Source of the DNA: CAIYUC01 sp963682005
GTDB taxonomy: Bacteria; Bacteroidota; Bacteroidia; Bacteroidales; FEN-979
Length of the DNA: 64,000 nt
Direction of reading: 5' to 3'
Assembly: GCA_963682005.1 (NCBI GenBank)
Contig: OY820914.1
Location: forward strand, 2,542,001 to 2,606,000
A program made the translations under genes and the position numbers. The notes under the pieces were generated by a model, which was given only the letters and a program-made list of their open reading frames with translations, did no database searches and was not told the origin of the DNA. Shown piece by piece: positions 23,850 through 32,566 of this stretch. The stretch's first letter is position 1. Each line of letters opens with the position of its first letter.

Positions 23850-25907
23850 TTACTTCACCACCTTCAGCGCTGCATCCGTAGCTTCGATCAAGGGCCTGAT
23901 GGAGATTTCGCTGCCAACGGCATTCTTCATCCATAGTTGTGGGATCAGGCGGCCGGCGGAATAAATCCGTATGGCTTCATCAGCAAAATTCTTTCCTTTT
24001 AACCAGCGGTCGAGCTGGAAATCGATCAGGTGACCAACGGGGTAGTTCGAAAGATAAAGCGGGTTGTCGATCATGTGTGAATAGATCGCCAGGATCGGAC
24101 AATCCTTGATGCCAAGCACATCAGCGTAATATTTATTCCAGACTTCCTTGGCACTGGCGATCACGGTTTCCTTCAACTGGGCCGGTGTTGCATCCGGGTG
24201 CTCATACAGCCATTTCCACACATTCATATCAACCAGCGAAACGCCCATGATCTCATAACTCATCCAGAAATTGTCGATGGCAGCAAGCTGTTCTTTGTTC
24301 GGATCGTTATCCTTGATACCGAGGAGGAAGAGATCGTATTTCTGGAACGTGAAAGCAAATGCTTCCGTGAATGCGGTATTGGGAACACCTGACATCATAT
24401 AATTGTCGACAAAATAAAGGGAGATCGTTTGCTCGACATTGTGGCCAAGTTCATGGCAGGCGATGTTATAACCTTTGTAATCCATGCCTTCCTTGCCGAT
24501 CCGGGTGCGGAGATGTGCTTTGTCACCCTTCATCTGTGCTCCCCATGCGTGTCCTGAGCCCCGTGCCGGATCAACCGTAATGTGTGAAGCAATTTCCTTT
24601 GCCTTGTCAGGCTTGAAACCGAGCTTGGTGAGGATATTCGGAATATCTTTTTCAAAAGCTTCCGTGTTGGGATACTTTGCTTTTGTCATTTTATCCAGCA
24701 TTGCCTGGTCCATTCCGCTGCGTGCTTTAAATCCATCGTACCAGATGTCGAAGGGCTGAAGCGGGCGTCCCAGCCTCTGGCTGATCAGGGCACCGACCTG
24801 CTTTACTTCCGGGGAAGAGCAGAAATCAGTAAAGAGTTTTTCCACCTGGTTGATGGGCAGTTCCATGCCTGCATCGAATGATCGCTGGATATAGGTGGGA
24901 TACATCGGGGTGTACTGATCGACAGCCTTCATTGCCTTGAAGTTGTTCAGAAGCATTTCGTACCTCTTGTCGGGTTCAGGTGTTGCAGTAACTTCTTTTC
25001 CATCCTTGAAAAGCTTATTGTTGTATGGATTCCACTGGAATTTCGGATTATTGATCACGCTGTCGGGGATATCCTGGCTGATGATGTGGAGCATCACTTC
25101 ATAGATCATCTTCTGCTTGGTCAGGCCTTCTTCCGTTTTATTGTAGTTTGCCTTGATCTCATCGCGGAGGTTCCAGTGCGACAAAAGCTTCATTTCTTTC
25201 GGGAAATGTGTCTTCCCTTCATTATCAAGGAGATTTCCCACGTAGATATTATACCCTGAGATATAATTGTCGGATGCAGCAAGGGCATCAGAGGCTTTCT
25301 GTGTGATATCAGCAGGAACGCGGGCCGTAAAGAAATCGCCCAGACGTGCATACGCCCACTCTTCGCGACTCCACTTCGGACCCAGTTCTTCCTTTTCCTT
25401 CAGGGAATAGAACGGGTAATTCAGGGCTACGATAAACGCGATCTTATTGGTAAAGAAATCATCATTAAAATGAGCTGTCGGTTCATATGCGCCGAAAATT
25501 TCATCGATGGGGTAGACTTCACCAAGATCAAGATGCACGGCCCGTTTGAAATCGAGGCTGATCATGTTTGAATGGCCGAAGAATGATTCGAAATTTGTTG
25601 AGATCCTGTTGAAGACATTCTTCTTCAGTTCCGGAGTTCCTAACCAGTTCTCAAGGCAGAAGGCTTCAAAATCTTTAGCGGCCCCGTCTTTCTCTGTCCA
25701 GAGTGCGGCGATCTGGTTAACGCCTTTTTCGATCAGCACTTTGTTCGCACCGGGGTATTTGGCGGCAAGCTTAATGACAATGCTGTCGGTTGTTGCCTTT
25801 TGAATGAATGTCGTATTCATCGTTTTTTCTGTTTTACCATCTTTGTTCTTGCACTGGCTTAGGATTAACGCCAATGGAACCAGGAAAATGACCAGGATTC
25901 TTTTCAT
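23850..25907 (-). CDS. Lipoprotein zinc metallopeptidase (gluzincin-like, HELGH)
   Basis: 685 residues. An N-terminal lipobox (LILSQC, Cys19) predicts an outer- or inner-membrane lipoprotein. The zinc site is His485-Glu486-Leu-Gly-His489 in NIACHELGHNVEQ, with a likely third ligand Glu515 in NTAFTEAFAFTFQ, 26 residues downstream, a spacing like that of M3-type (thimet) and related gluzincins. The rest is helical and not clearly assigned. It is not dipeptidyl peptidase III, which has HELLGH. The substrate is unknown; a peptide-degrading envelope enzyme is the best guess. Confidence 0.8.
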   Translation of the reverse strand: MKRILVIFLVPLALILSQCKNKDGKTEKTMNTTFIQKATTDSIVIKLAAKYPGANKVLIEKGVNQIAALWTEKDGAAKDFEAFCLENWLGTPELKKNVFNRISTNFESFFGHSNMISLDFKRAVHLDLGEVYPIDEIFGAYEPTAHFNDDFFTNKIAFIVALNYPFYSLKEKEELGPKWSREEWAYARLGDFFTARVPADITQKASDALAASDNYISGYNIYVGNLLDNEGKTHFPKEMKLLSHWNLRDEIKANYNKTEEGLTKQKMIYEVMLHIISQDIPDSVINNPKFQWNPYNNKLFKDGKEVTATPEPDKRYEMLLNNFKAMKAVDQYTPMYPTYIQRSFDAGMELPINQVEKLFTDFCSSPEVKQVGALISQRLGRPLQPFDIWYDGFKARSGMDQAMLDKMTKAKYPNTEAFEKDIPNILTKLGFKPDKAKEIASHITVDPARGSGHAWGAQMKGDKAHLRTRIGKEGMDYKGYNIACHELGHNVEQTISLYFVDNYMMSGVPNTAFTEAFAFTFQKYDLFLLGIKDNDPNKEQLAAIDNFWMSYEIMGVSLVDMNVWKWLYEHPDATPAQLKETVIASAKEVWNKYYADVLGIKDCPILAIYSHMIDNPLYLSNYPVGHLIDFQLDRWLKGKNFADEAIRIYSAGRLIPQLWMKNAVGSEISIRPLIEATDAALKVVK

Positions 25908-26069
25908 AAAATTGACTTTAAAGGATTTGGAAGTAAAATTAAAGAATAATAAATCATAGCAACCTATAAATCGGTGAAATGGGTTGCAGTGACGACGAAA
26001 TTATTATTAATCAATCAACCAATAGAACAATACACCGCTCTTTTTTTGGGAAATCAATAGACTACGACA

Positions 26070-26123
26070 AAACCCTCCCCTCCTTTTTCAGGAGGGGTGT
26101 CCCGCCTTTCCTGCGGGACGGGG
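26070..26123 (+). repeat. Left 54-bp arm of the DUF559 cassette
   Basis: Begins AAACCCTCCCCTCCTTTTTC and ends GCGGGACGGGG. It differs from the inverted right arm only at its 6th and 43rd bases. Confidence 0.9.
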
Positions 26124-26199
26124 TTGTCGAAAAAAAAACTTCAAAACCCATATTACCTTCTGCCATCCAGGACGATTAATGTACTGTAAAAATCTTTTT

Positions 26200-26583
26200 A
26201 TGGAAAATCAATTGCATAATTTACCCCGCCTGATTGGCAAACGGAAAAAGCTTCGGAACGACGGGACAAAAGCGGAGGCAGTGTTTTGGAATCTGATCAA
26301 GCATCGTAAAATAAATGGCCTGAAATTCAGGAGACAGCATTCAGTCGGGTCCTATATCCTTGACTTCTATTGTCCGGAAATCCGCCTCGCCATAGAGTTA
26401 GATGGTCATTATCACTATACACCTGATGGAAAAGAAAGAGATATGAGGAGGGATAATTATTTAAAATTGCAAGGAATTACAGTGATCCGTTTTGAAAACA
26501 ACTTTGTTTTTAAAAATCCGACAGATATTTACGAAGCAATCCAGGCTTATCATTGTGAATTTCTAAAAGAAAAAAGGAAATAG
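26200..26583 (+). CDS. DUF559 domain endonuclease-like protein
   Basis: 127 residues from ATG 26200 (MENQLHNLPRLIGKRKKLRN); an upstream start at 26179 would add seven residues. The domain is a Vsr/PD-(D/E)XK-like nuclease fold: KAEAVFWNLIKHRKINGLKF with RRQHSVGSYILDFYCPE, then IRLAIELDGHYHY, giving candidate catalytic residues Glu26, Asp55 and Glu66/Asp68. Proteins of this family are widespread, small and of uncertain role. Here it is the only gene inside the inverted-repeat cassette, so it is the candidate for repeat processing or spread. That role is inference. Confidence 0.88.
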   Translation: MENQLHNLPRLIGKRKKLRNDGTKAEAVFWNLIKHRKINGLKFRRQHSVGSYILDFYCPEIRLAIELDGHYHYTPDGKERDMRRDNYLKLQGITVIRFENNFVFKNPTDIYEAIQAYHCEFLKEKRK

Positions 26584-26626
26584 CAGCCCTTATGATTTTG
26601 ATGAAATGTAACATGGGAGAAAATCT

Positions 26627-26855
26627 CCCCGTCCCGCGGGAAAGGCGGGACATAGTTTCATGGGACTTGCCCGACCACCCCGTCCCGCGGGAAAGGCGGG
26701 ACATAGTTTTATGGGACTTGCCCGACCACCCCGTCCCGCGGGAAAGGCGGGACATAGTTTTATGGGACTTGCCCGACCACCCCGTCCCGCGGGAAAGGCG
26801 GGACATAGTTTTATGGGACTTGCCCGACCTCCCCGTCCCGCGGGAAAGGCGGGAC
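26627..26855. repeat. 51-bp tandem array of five hairpins
   Basis: The hairpin GTCCCGC-gggaaag-GCGGGAC starts at 26631, 26682, 26733, 26784 and 26835, an exact 51-bp period. The units are separated by the spacer atag/tttyatgggacttgcccgacc. The last hairpin is part of the right cassette arm. Because 51 is divisible by three, all frames stay open and give spurious reading frames on both strands. Confidence 0.95.
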
Positions 26856-26884
26856 ACCCCTCCTGAAAAAGGAGGGGATGGTTT
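26831..26884 (-). repeat. Right 54-bp arm of the DUF559 cassette
   Basis: Inverted copy of 26070-26123 (52 of 54 matches), sharing its hairpin with the last unit of the 51-bp array. Confidence 0.9.
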
Positions 26885-26968
26885 AATGGTAGCAGCAAAA
26901 TAATACGGCTAAAAAGTGGAACAAAGATGATAGTTATTCAAGCTATGAAAATAATTTTTTTGGTAGGA

Positions 26969-27568
26969 TCAAAAATACTTCTCCAGGATTCCCTTCAGCG
27001 TGTCGTAATCATGCACAACCGGGAACTGGGGATAATCCTTGATGACATTGTCGGGCGGACGGAACAGGATGCCGGCATCAGCCTGTTTGAGCATGTTGAT
27101 GTCGTTGTACGAATCGCCCATTCCGATCACCTGGTAATTCATGCCCTGGAGGGCTTCGGCTGTCCTTCTCTTCGGATCAGCCTGGCGGAGCTTGTAGTCA
27201 ACGATCATGTTGTTCTCATCGATCACAAGCGAATGACAGAACAAGGTCGGCCTTCCGAGCTTGCGCATCAGGGGATCGGCAAACTGGATGAATGTATCTG
27301 ATACAACGATCAACTGGCTGCGCTCCTTCACCCACTCGATGAACTCCAAAGCACCCGGCAGCGGCTGAATGGTATCAATCACATCCTGGATGTATTTCAG
27401 GGTCAGACCTCGCTCTTTCAGGATCCTGATACGCCCTTTCATCAGGACATCATAATCGGAAATATCACGGGTGGTCAACCGGAGTTCTTCAATCCCGGTT
27501 TTATTTGCAACATTAATCCACACTTCAGGGACAAAAACGCCTTCGAGGTCAGAGCAAACTACGTACAT
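26969..27568 (-). CDS. thrH: ThrH-type HAD phosphatase / homoserine phosphotransferase
   Basis: 199 residues, matching ThrH in length and motifs: CSDLEGVFVPEVWINVANKT (HAD motif I with nucleophile Asp7), TTRDISDYDVLMKGRIRIL, VVSDTFIQFADPLMRKLG (motif II), DPKRRTAEALQ, and GMGDSYNDINMLKQADAGIL (motif IV). In Pseudomonas ThrH is a phosphoserine phosphatase that can transfer phosphate to homoserine, giving phosphohomoserine. Here it is encoded directly after threonine synthase, suggesting that it supplies or salvages the thrC substrate. No homoserine kinase gene is visible in the window. Confidence 0.9.
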   Translation of the reverse strand: MYVVCSDLEGVFVPEVWINVANKTGIEELRLTTRDISDYDVLMKGRIRILKERGLTLKYIQDVIDTIQPLPGALEFIEWVKERSQLIVVSDTFIQFADPLMRKLGRPTLFCHSLVIDENNMIVDYKLRQADPKRRTAEALQGMNYQVIGMGDSYNDINMLKQADAGILFRPPDNVIKDYPQFPVVHDYDTLKGILEKYF

Positions 27569-27586
27569 GATCTTGGGGTTAAATTA

Positions 27587-27682
27587 AAAGTCAAAAGTCA
27601 AAAGTCAAAAGGTCACAAGGTCACAGGGTCACAGGGTCACAGGGTCACAGGGTCACAAGGTCATAAGGTCATAAGGTAAAAG
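27587..27682. repeat. AAGTCAA / AGGGTCAC tandem repeat between thrC and thrH
   Basis: Three AAAGTCA-type heptamers pass into octamers AAGGTCAC, AAGGTCAC, four AGGGTCAC units and AAGGTCAT variants, ending near AAGGTAAAAG. It sits in the intergenic gap of a same-strand gene pair, upstream of thrH. Confidence 0.85.
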
Positions 27683-27700
27683 TTTTTAATGTGCATTTTC

Positions 27701-27732
27701 GCTACTTCACTATCTCACTACTTCGCTATTTA
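27701..27732. repeat. CGCTACTT-type octamer array after thrC
   Basis: Units CGCTACTT, CACTATCT, CACTACTT, CGCTATTT, eight bases beyond the thrC stop. These are nearly the same words as the right arm of the hairpin at the hutI stop (22641-22676), 5 kb away. Confidence 0.8.
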
Positions 27733-27739
27733 TTTTCGG

Positions 27740-29110
27740 TCAGAACATCTTTTTCATGTAGTCCCGGAAGGCAGAGTAATGATTTTCGATGCGTTCGAAC
27801 GATTCGGGCTTGTCCTCCAATCCCTGCAAGCTTTTTGGCAACTGCGGATCGATCGAAAGGATCTCGTTGATCTCCGTCGGGAATTTCGCGGGATGGGCTG
27901 TCTCAAGTGAAACACACAACTGTTCCGGGGTGTTGTCTTCCCTGCTCTTGAAAAGGTATTCAAGAAGTCCTGCCCAACCGACGGCACCGTGAGGTTCCAG
28001 GAGTACATCCATCCGGTTGTAGGCCTGGTCAATGGTCCTCCGGGTTTGTTCATCCGAAATGCTGATTGAGAATAAATCCTTCCGCATCTGGTTCAGATCA
28101 GCCTGCCTGTGGATCTTCCCGGTCTCATCCATCATCCCGCCGTACATGGCAACCAGCCGGACAAGATTGCTGGGGTGACCGACATTCATGGCGCTTGAAA
28201 TGCAGTTCCGTGAAGGCTCGATCTTCTTATACTCACCGGTTTCAAGGTATTTCGGGAATTCATCATTCTTGTTGGTGGCAATGATGAACTTTTTTACAGG
28301 CAATCCCATTTTAAACGCGATAACGCCGCCCATCATATCACCGAAATTCCCTGAAGGAACGGAGAAAATGATCTTCTCATCCGGGCTGCCGTTCCTCAGC
28401 TTTGCAAAAGCATAGAAATAATAGATGGATTGAGGGATGAGGCGGCCGATGTTGATGGAATTTGCAGAGGAAAGTTCAAGGTGCTTCAGGTCGGGATCGG
28501 TGAAGGCTTTCTTGACCAGTGCCTGGCAATCATCAAATTTTGCATCGAGTGCAAGGATCTTCACATTCTTTCCGAGGGTGGTCATTTGCTTCCGCTGCCT
28601 GTCGGTCACCTCCGCTTCCGGGAAAAGGATGACGATATTGATGTTGTCGAGTCCGTAAAAGGCATTTGCTACAGCGCTGCCTGTGTCTCCCGATGTGGCA
28701 GTGAGTATCGTAAGCGTGCGCTGGCGCTGTTTCAGGTAATATTGCATGAGCCGTCCCATCATCCGGGCGGCAAAATCCTTGAAGGAAGCGGTCGGTCCCT
28801 GATCGAGGCGCATGATGAACCGGTTGTAGATCACCTTTTCAAGCGGCACATCATAATTGTAGGCGTCTTTTACCAGGGCGAGCAATTCGTCATCACTGAT
28901 CTGTCCGGAGAGAAATTTCCGGGAAACCTGATAAGCGATTTCATAATATTTCATTTCCGGGAAACGATCCAGCTCTTCAGGGGTAACCTGAGGAATGACG
29001 GTGGGCATGTACAGCCCTTTATCCGGGGCAAGTCCCTGAATGAGTGCCTCACCGAAAGGCAATGACGGAGACTGGAGGTTGGTTGAATAGAAAAGCAATG
29101 GATTTTCCAT
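27740..29110 (-). CDS. thrC: Threonine synthase
   Basis: 456 residues. The N-terminal threonine-synthase domain (MENPLLFYSTNLQSPSLPFG) precedes the PLP fold: Lys111 in GPTASFKDFAARMM binds PLP, LTATSGDTGSAVANAF binds substrate phosphate, and SANSINIGRLIPQSIYYF is characteristic. It converts phosphohomoserine to threonine. It starts 10 bp after the stop of the upstream trans-sulfuration-type gene, so the two are surely co-transcribed, and it is followed by thrH. Length is normal for the long (E. coli-like) type. Confidence 0.95.
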   Translation of the reverse strand: MENPLLFYSTNLQSPSLPFGEALIQGLAPDKGLYMPTVIPQVTPEELDRFPEMKYYEIAYQVSRKFLSGQISDDELLALVKDAYNYDVPLEKVIYNRFIMRLDQGPTASFKDFAARMMGRLMQYYLKQRQRTLTILTATSGDTGSAVANAFYGLDNINIVILFPEAEVTDRQRKQMTTLGKNVKILALDAKFDDCQALVKKAFTDPDLKHLELSSANSINIGRLIPQSIYYFYAFAKLRNGSPDEKIIFSVPSGNFGDMMGGVIAFKMGLPVKKFIIATNKNDEFPKYLETGEYKKIEPSRNCISSAMNVGHPSNLVRLVAMYGGMMDETGKIHRQADLNQMRKDLFSISISDEQTRRTIDQAYNRMDVLLEPHGAVGWAGLLEYLFKSREDNTPEQLCVSLETAHPAKFPTEINEILSIDPQLPKSLQGLEDKPESFERIENHYSAFRDYMKKMF

Positions 29111-29120
29111 GGAATTCTGA

Positions 29121-30587
29121 TTATTTTTTCAAGGTTGCAGATGAAGCCCCGCCGGCAGAATATTGCGGACTGGTTGAATAAACTTTTTTTCCGTCGAGGA
29201 CGGCCAGGGCCTGATCAAGATCACGGATCACATCATCCGGATGTTCTCCGCCGACGCAGAGCCTTATCATATTCGATGGAATTCCGGCGAGTTTCCTTCC
29301 TTCTTCACCTTGCTGTGAATGAGTTGAAATTGCAGGGATTGTTGCGACGGATTTTATCCTCCCAAGGTCGGTTGCCCTCCATATCCGGGTGAAAGCGTCA
29401 AATACATCCCTTGTTTTTTGGGCATCGCCATTTACGCAGAATGACATCAGGTGACCGTAACGGCTGACCTGAGTACCGTAAATCTCATCGTATTCTGAGT
29501 CGGCAAGGATCATGTACTTTGAGGCCAGTTCATGGAGTGGATGCGTTTCAAGTCCAAGGTATTGAACACTGGCAATATTCTTGTGATTTTCAAGGTAATT
29601 GGCGATCTTCATCGTGTTCCGGCTCATGAAGTCCATCCGTGTGCGGATCGTCCGGATATCATTCAGGGCAAGGATTGCATTCATCGGAGAAATGTTCGGA
29701 CCATTGTCCCTGTTGGGGAGAAGCTTGACGTAGGTTGCAAAGTCAGCCTTCATTTCCGGGTTGTCGATGTTTGAAGTAAGATTTTTTCGTGATATGAGTG
29801 CGCCGCAGATCCCGAAGCCGCTGGTGAACAATGACTTTGTAACGGACTGCACCACGATATCTGCACCGTGTTCAATGGGACGCATCAGTGCGGGAGTTGC
29901 AACCGTTGCATCGATGATCAGGGGGAGATTGTATTTGTGAGCAAGGTCGGCGACTTTCCGGATATCGAAGAACCCCAGGCATGGGTTGCTTGGAAGTTCA
30001 CCATAAATAAATCGTGTATTTTCGTCGATCAGCGATTCCCATTCGGCAAGATCGTTCGAATGCACCACTTTCCGCCATTCAATTCCTTTTTCCTGTTGCT
30101 TCCGGATCGAGAATTGCTGGAACGTACCTCCGTAAAGCTGGGCAGTTGCGACGAAGTTCATAGGTTTTCCGGGTCTTTTGGGATCTACGACCAGGAATGG
30201 ATCCACAGCACTCTGAATGGCCGACATGCCGGAAGAGGTAACAAGGCAGGAGGTTTCAACATCCGAGCCATATCCTTCAAGCAGGGCAAGAACGCCCTCG
30301 AGGTAATAAACGCTGGGGTTTGCGATCCGTGAGTAGCACCAGGTCGGGATCATATATCCCAGCGCGGCTTCCATTTCATCTGAATCACGGTAAGCCTGTG
30401 AGGTGGACATGTAAACGGGTTCAATGATCGATCCCTGGTTGAAATCAATCGCCTCCTGCATCGAATAAATGCCATGCACCGCGATCGTATCAAACCTGCA
30501 CTCCTTCATTTTATTAATATGTTCTTTCTGCCATTTTGCAGCCGTTTTTGCTGCCTCGAGATAATGTTCAATTCCTTTAGGATTCAT
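29121..30587 (-). CDS. Cys/Met-metabolism PLP enzyme (O-acetylhomoserine sulfhydrylase or gamma-lyase type)
   Basis: 488 residues from ATG 30585-30587 (MNPKGIEHYLEAAKTAAKWQ); the frame extends to 30623 but begins in the promoter-like region. The large PLP domain carries CYSRIANPSVYYLEG, SGMSAIQSA and the PLP lysine Lys251 in VVQSVTKSLFTSGFG. It is longer than the usual 390-430. Enzymes of this family act at the gamma carbon of homoserine esters or cystathionine/methionine; the exact reaction cannot be told from sequence alone. The link to thrC and thrH suggests a homoserine-derived substrate. Confidence 0.85.
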   Translation of the reverse strand: MNPKGIEHYLEAAKTAAKWQKEHINKMKECRFDTIAVHGIYSMQEAIDFNQGSIIEPVYMSTSQAYRDSDEMEAALGYMIPTWCYSRIANPSVYYLEGVLALLEGYGSDVETSCLVTSSGMSAIQSAVDPFLVVDPKRPGKPMNFVATAQLYGGTFQQFSIRKQQEKGIEWRKVVHSNDLAEWESLIDENTRFIYGELPSNPCLGFFDIRKVADLAHKYNLPLIIDATVATPALMRPIEHGADIVVQSVTKSLFTSGFGICGALISRKNLTSNIDNPEMKADFATYVKLLPNRDNGPNISPMNAILALNDIRTIRTRMDFMSRNTMKIANYLENHKNIASVQYLGLETHPLHELASKYMILADSEYDEIYGTQVSRYGHLMSFCVNGDAQKTRDVFDAFTRIWRATDLGRIKSVATIPAISTHSQQGEEGRKLAGIPSNMIRLCVGGEHPDDVIRDLDQALAVLDGKKVYSTSPQYSAGGASSATLKK

Positions 30588-30658
30588 ATGTAGTATATTT
30601 AATTTGTTGCCGAAAATCCTCATAAAAGTAAAAAAAAACTAATTTCGCAGGCGAAAAA

Positions 30659-30738
30659 GTTGATGAGCTGATGAGTTGATGAGGTGACGACCTAAGAAAA
30701 ATTTCTCATAAAGCGTTACTCATCAACTCATCAGCGCA
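30659..30738. repeat. TGATGAGT octamer array with inverted partner between divergent genes
   Basis: Units TTGATGAGC, TGATGAGT, TGATGAGG and TGACGACC on the left (30660-30692) face ACTCATCAACTCATCAGC on the right (30718-30735). The right part pairs with the left over about 17 bases. The array lies between the start codons of the trans-sulfuration gene and ftcD, thus in promoter territory rather than at a 3' end. The same words occur at 47788-47822. Confidence 0.8.
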
Positions 30739-30758
30739 CAAAAATAAAATGATAATCT

Positions 30759-32505
<1,747 letters not shown>

Positions 32506-32523
32506 AATAACCCTGCAAGTTAT

Positions 32524-32547
32524 TGTAATTCGTAATTCGTAATCCGT
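32524..32547. repeat. GTAATTC heptamers
   Basis: GTAATTC, GTAATTC, GTAATCC, GTATTTA, the inverted form of the AATTACG words found in hutI and after miaA. It lies between the convergent ftcD and giant surface-protein genes. Confidence 0.75.
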
Positions 32548-32566
32548 ATTTATTACTGTTTCGGCC

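Larger units (their letters stand above)
26070..26884. mobile_element. DUF559 cassette bounded by 54-bp inverted repeats
   Basis: Left arm 26070-26123 and right arm 26831-26884 are inverted copies matching at 52 of 54 positions. Each arm holds two hairpins: CCCCTCC-tttttca-GGAGGGG and GTCCCGC-N7-GCGGGAC. Between them lie one DUF559 endonuclease gene and an array of five copies of the second hairpin at exact 51-bp period. No transposase and no obvious target-site duplication are seen. The layout resembles a nuclease-linked palindromic repeat family. Confidence 0.75.

Noticed and set aside
25979..26179. 66-residue frame before the DUF559 gene
   Set aside because: It runs through the left inverted-repeat arm and consists of repeat-encoded residues; not supported as a gene.
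26627..26855. Possible CRISPR array
   Set aside because: The sequences between the hairpins are the same in each unit rather than unique spacers, the repeat is a GC-rich palindrome and no cas gene is near.
26510..26903. Open reading frames of about 100 residues on both strands across the hairpin array
   Set aside because: The 51-bp period is a multiple of three, so all frames stay open and give the same 17-residue unit; no start context or family match, so these are artefacts of the repeat.
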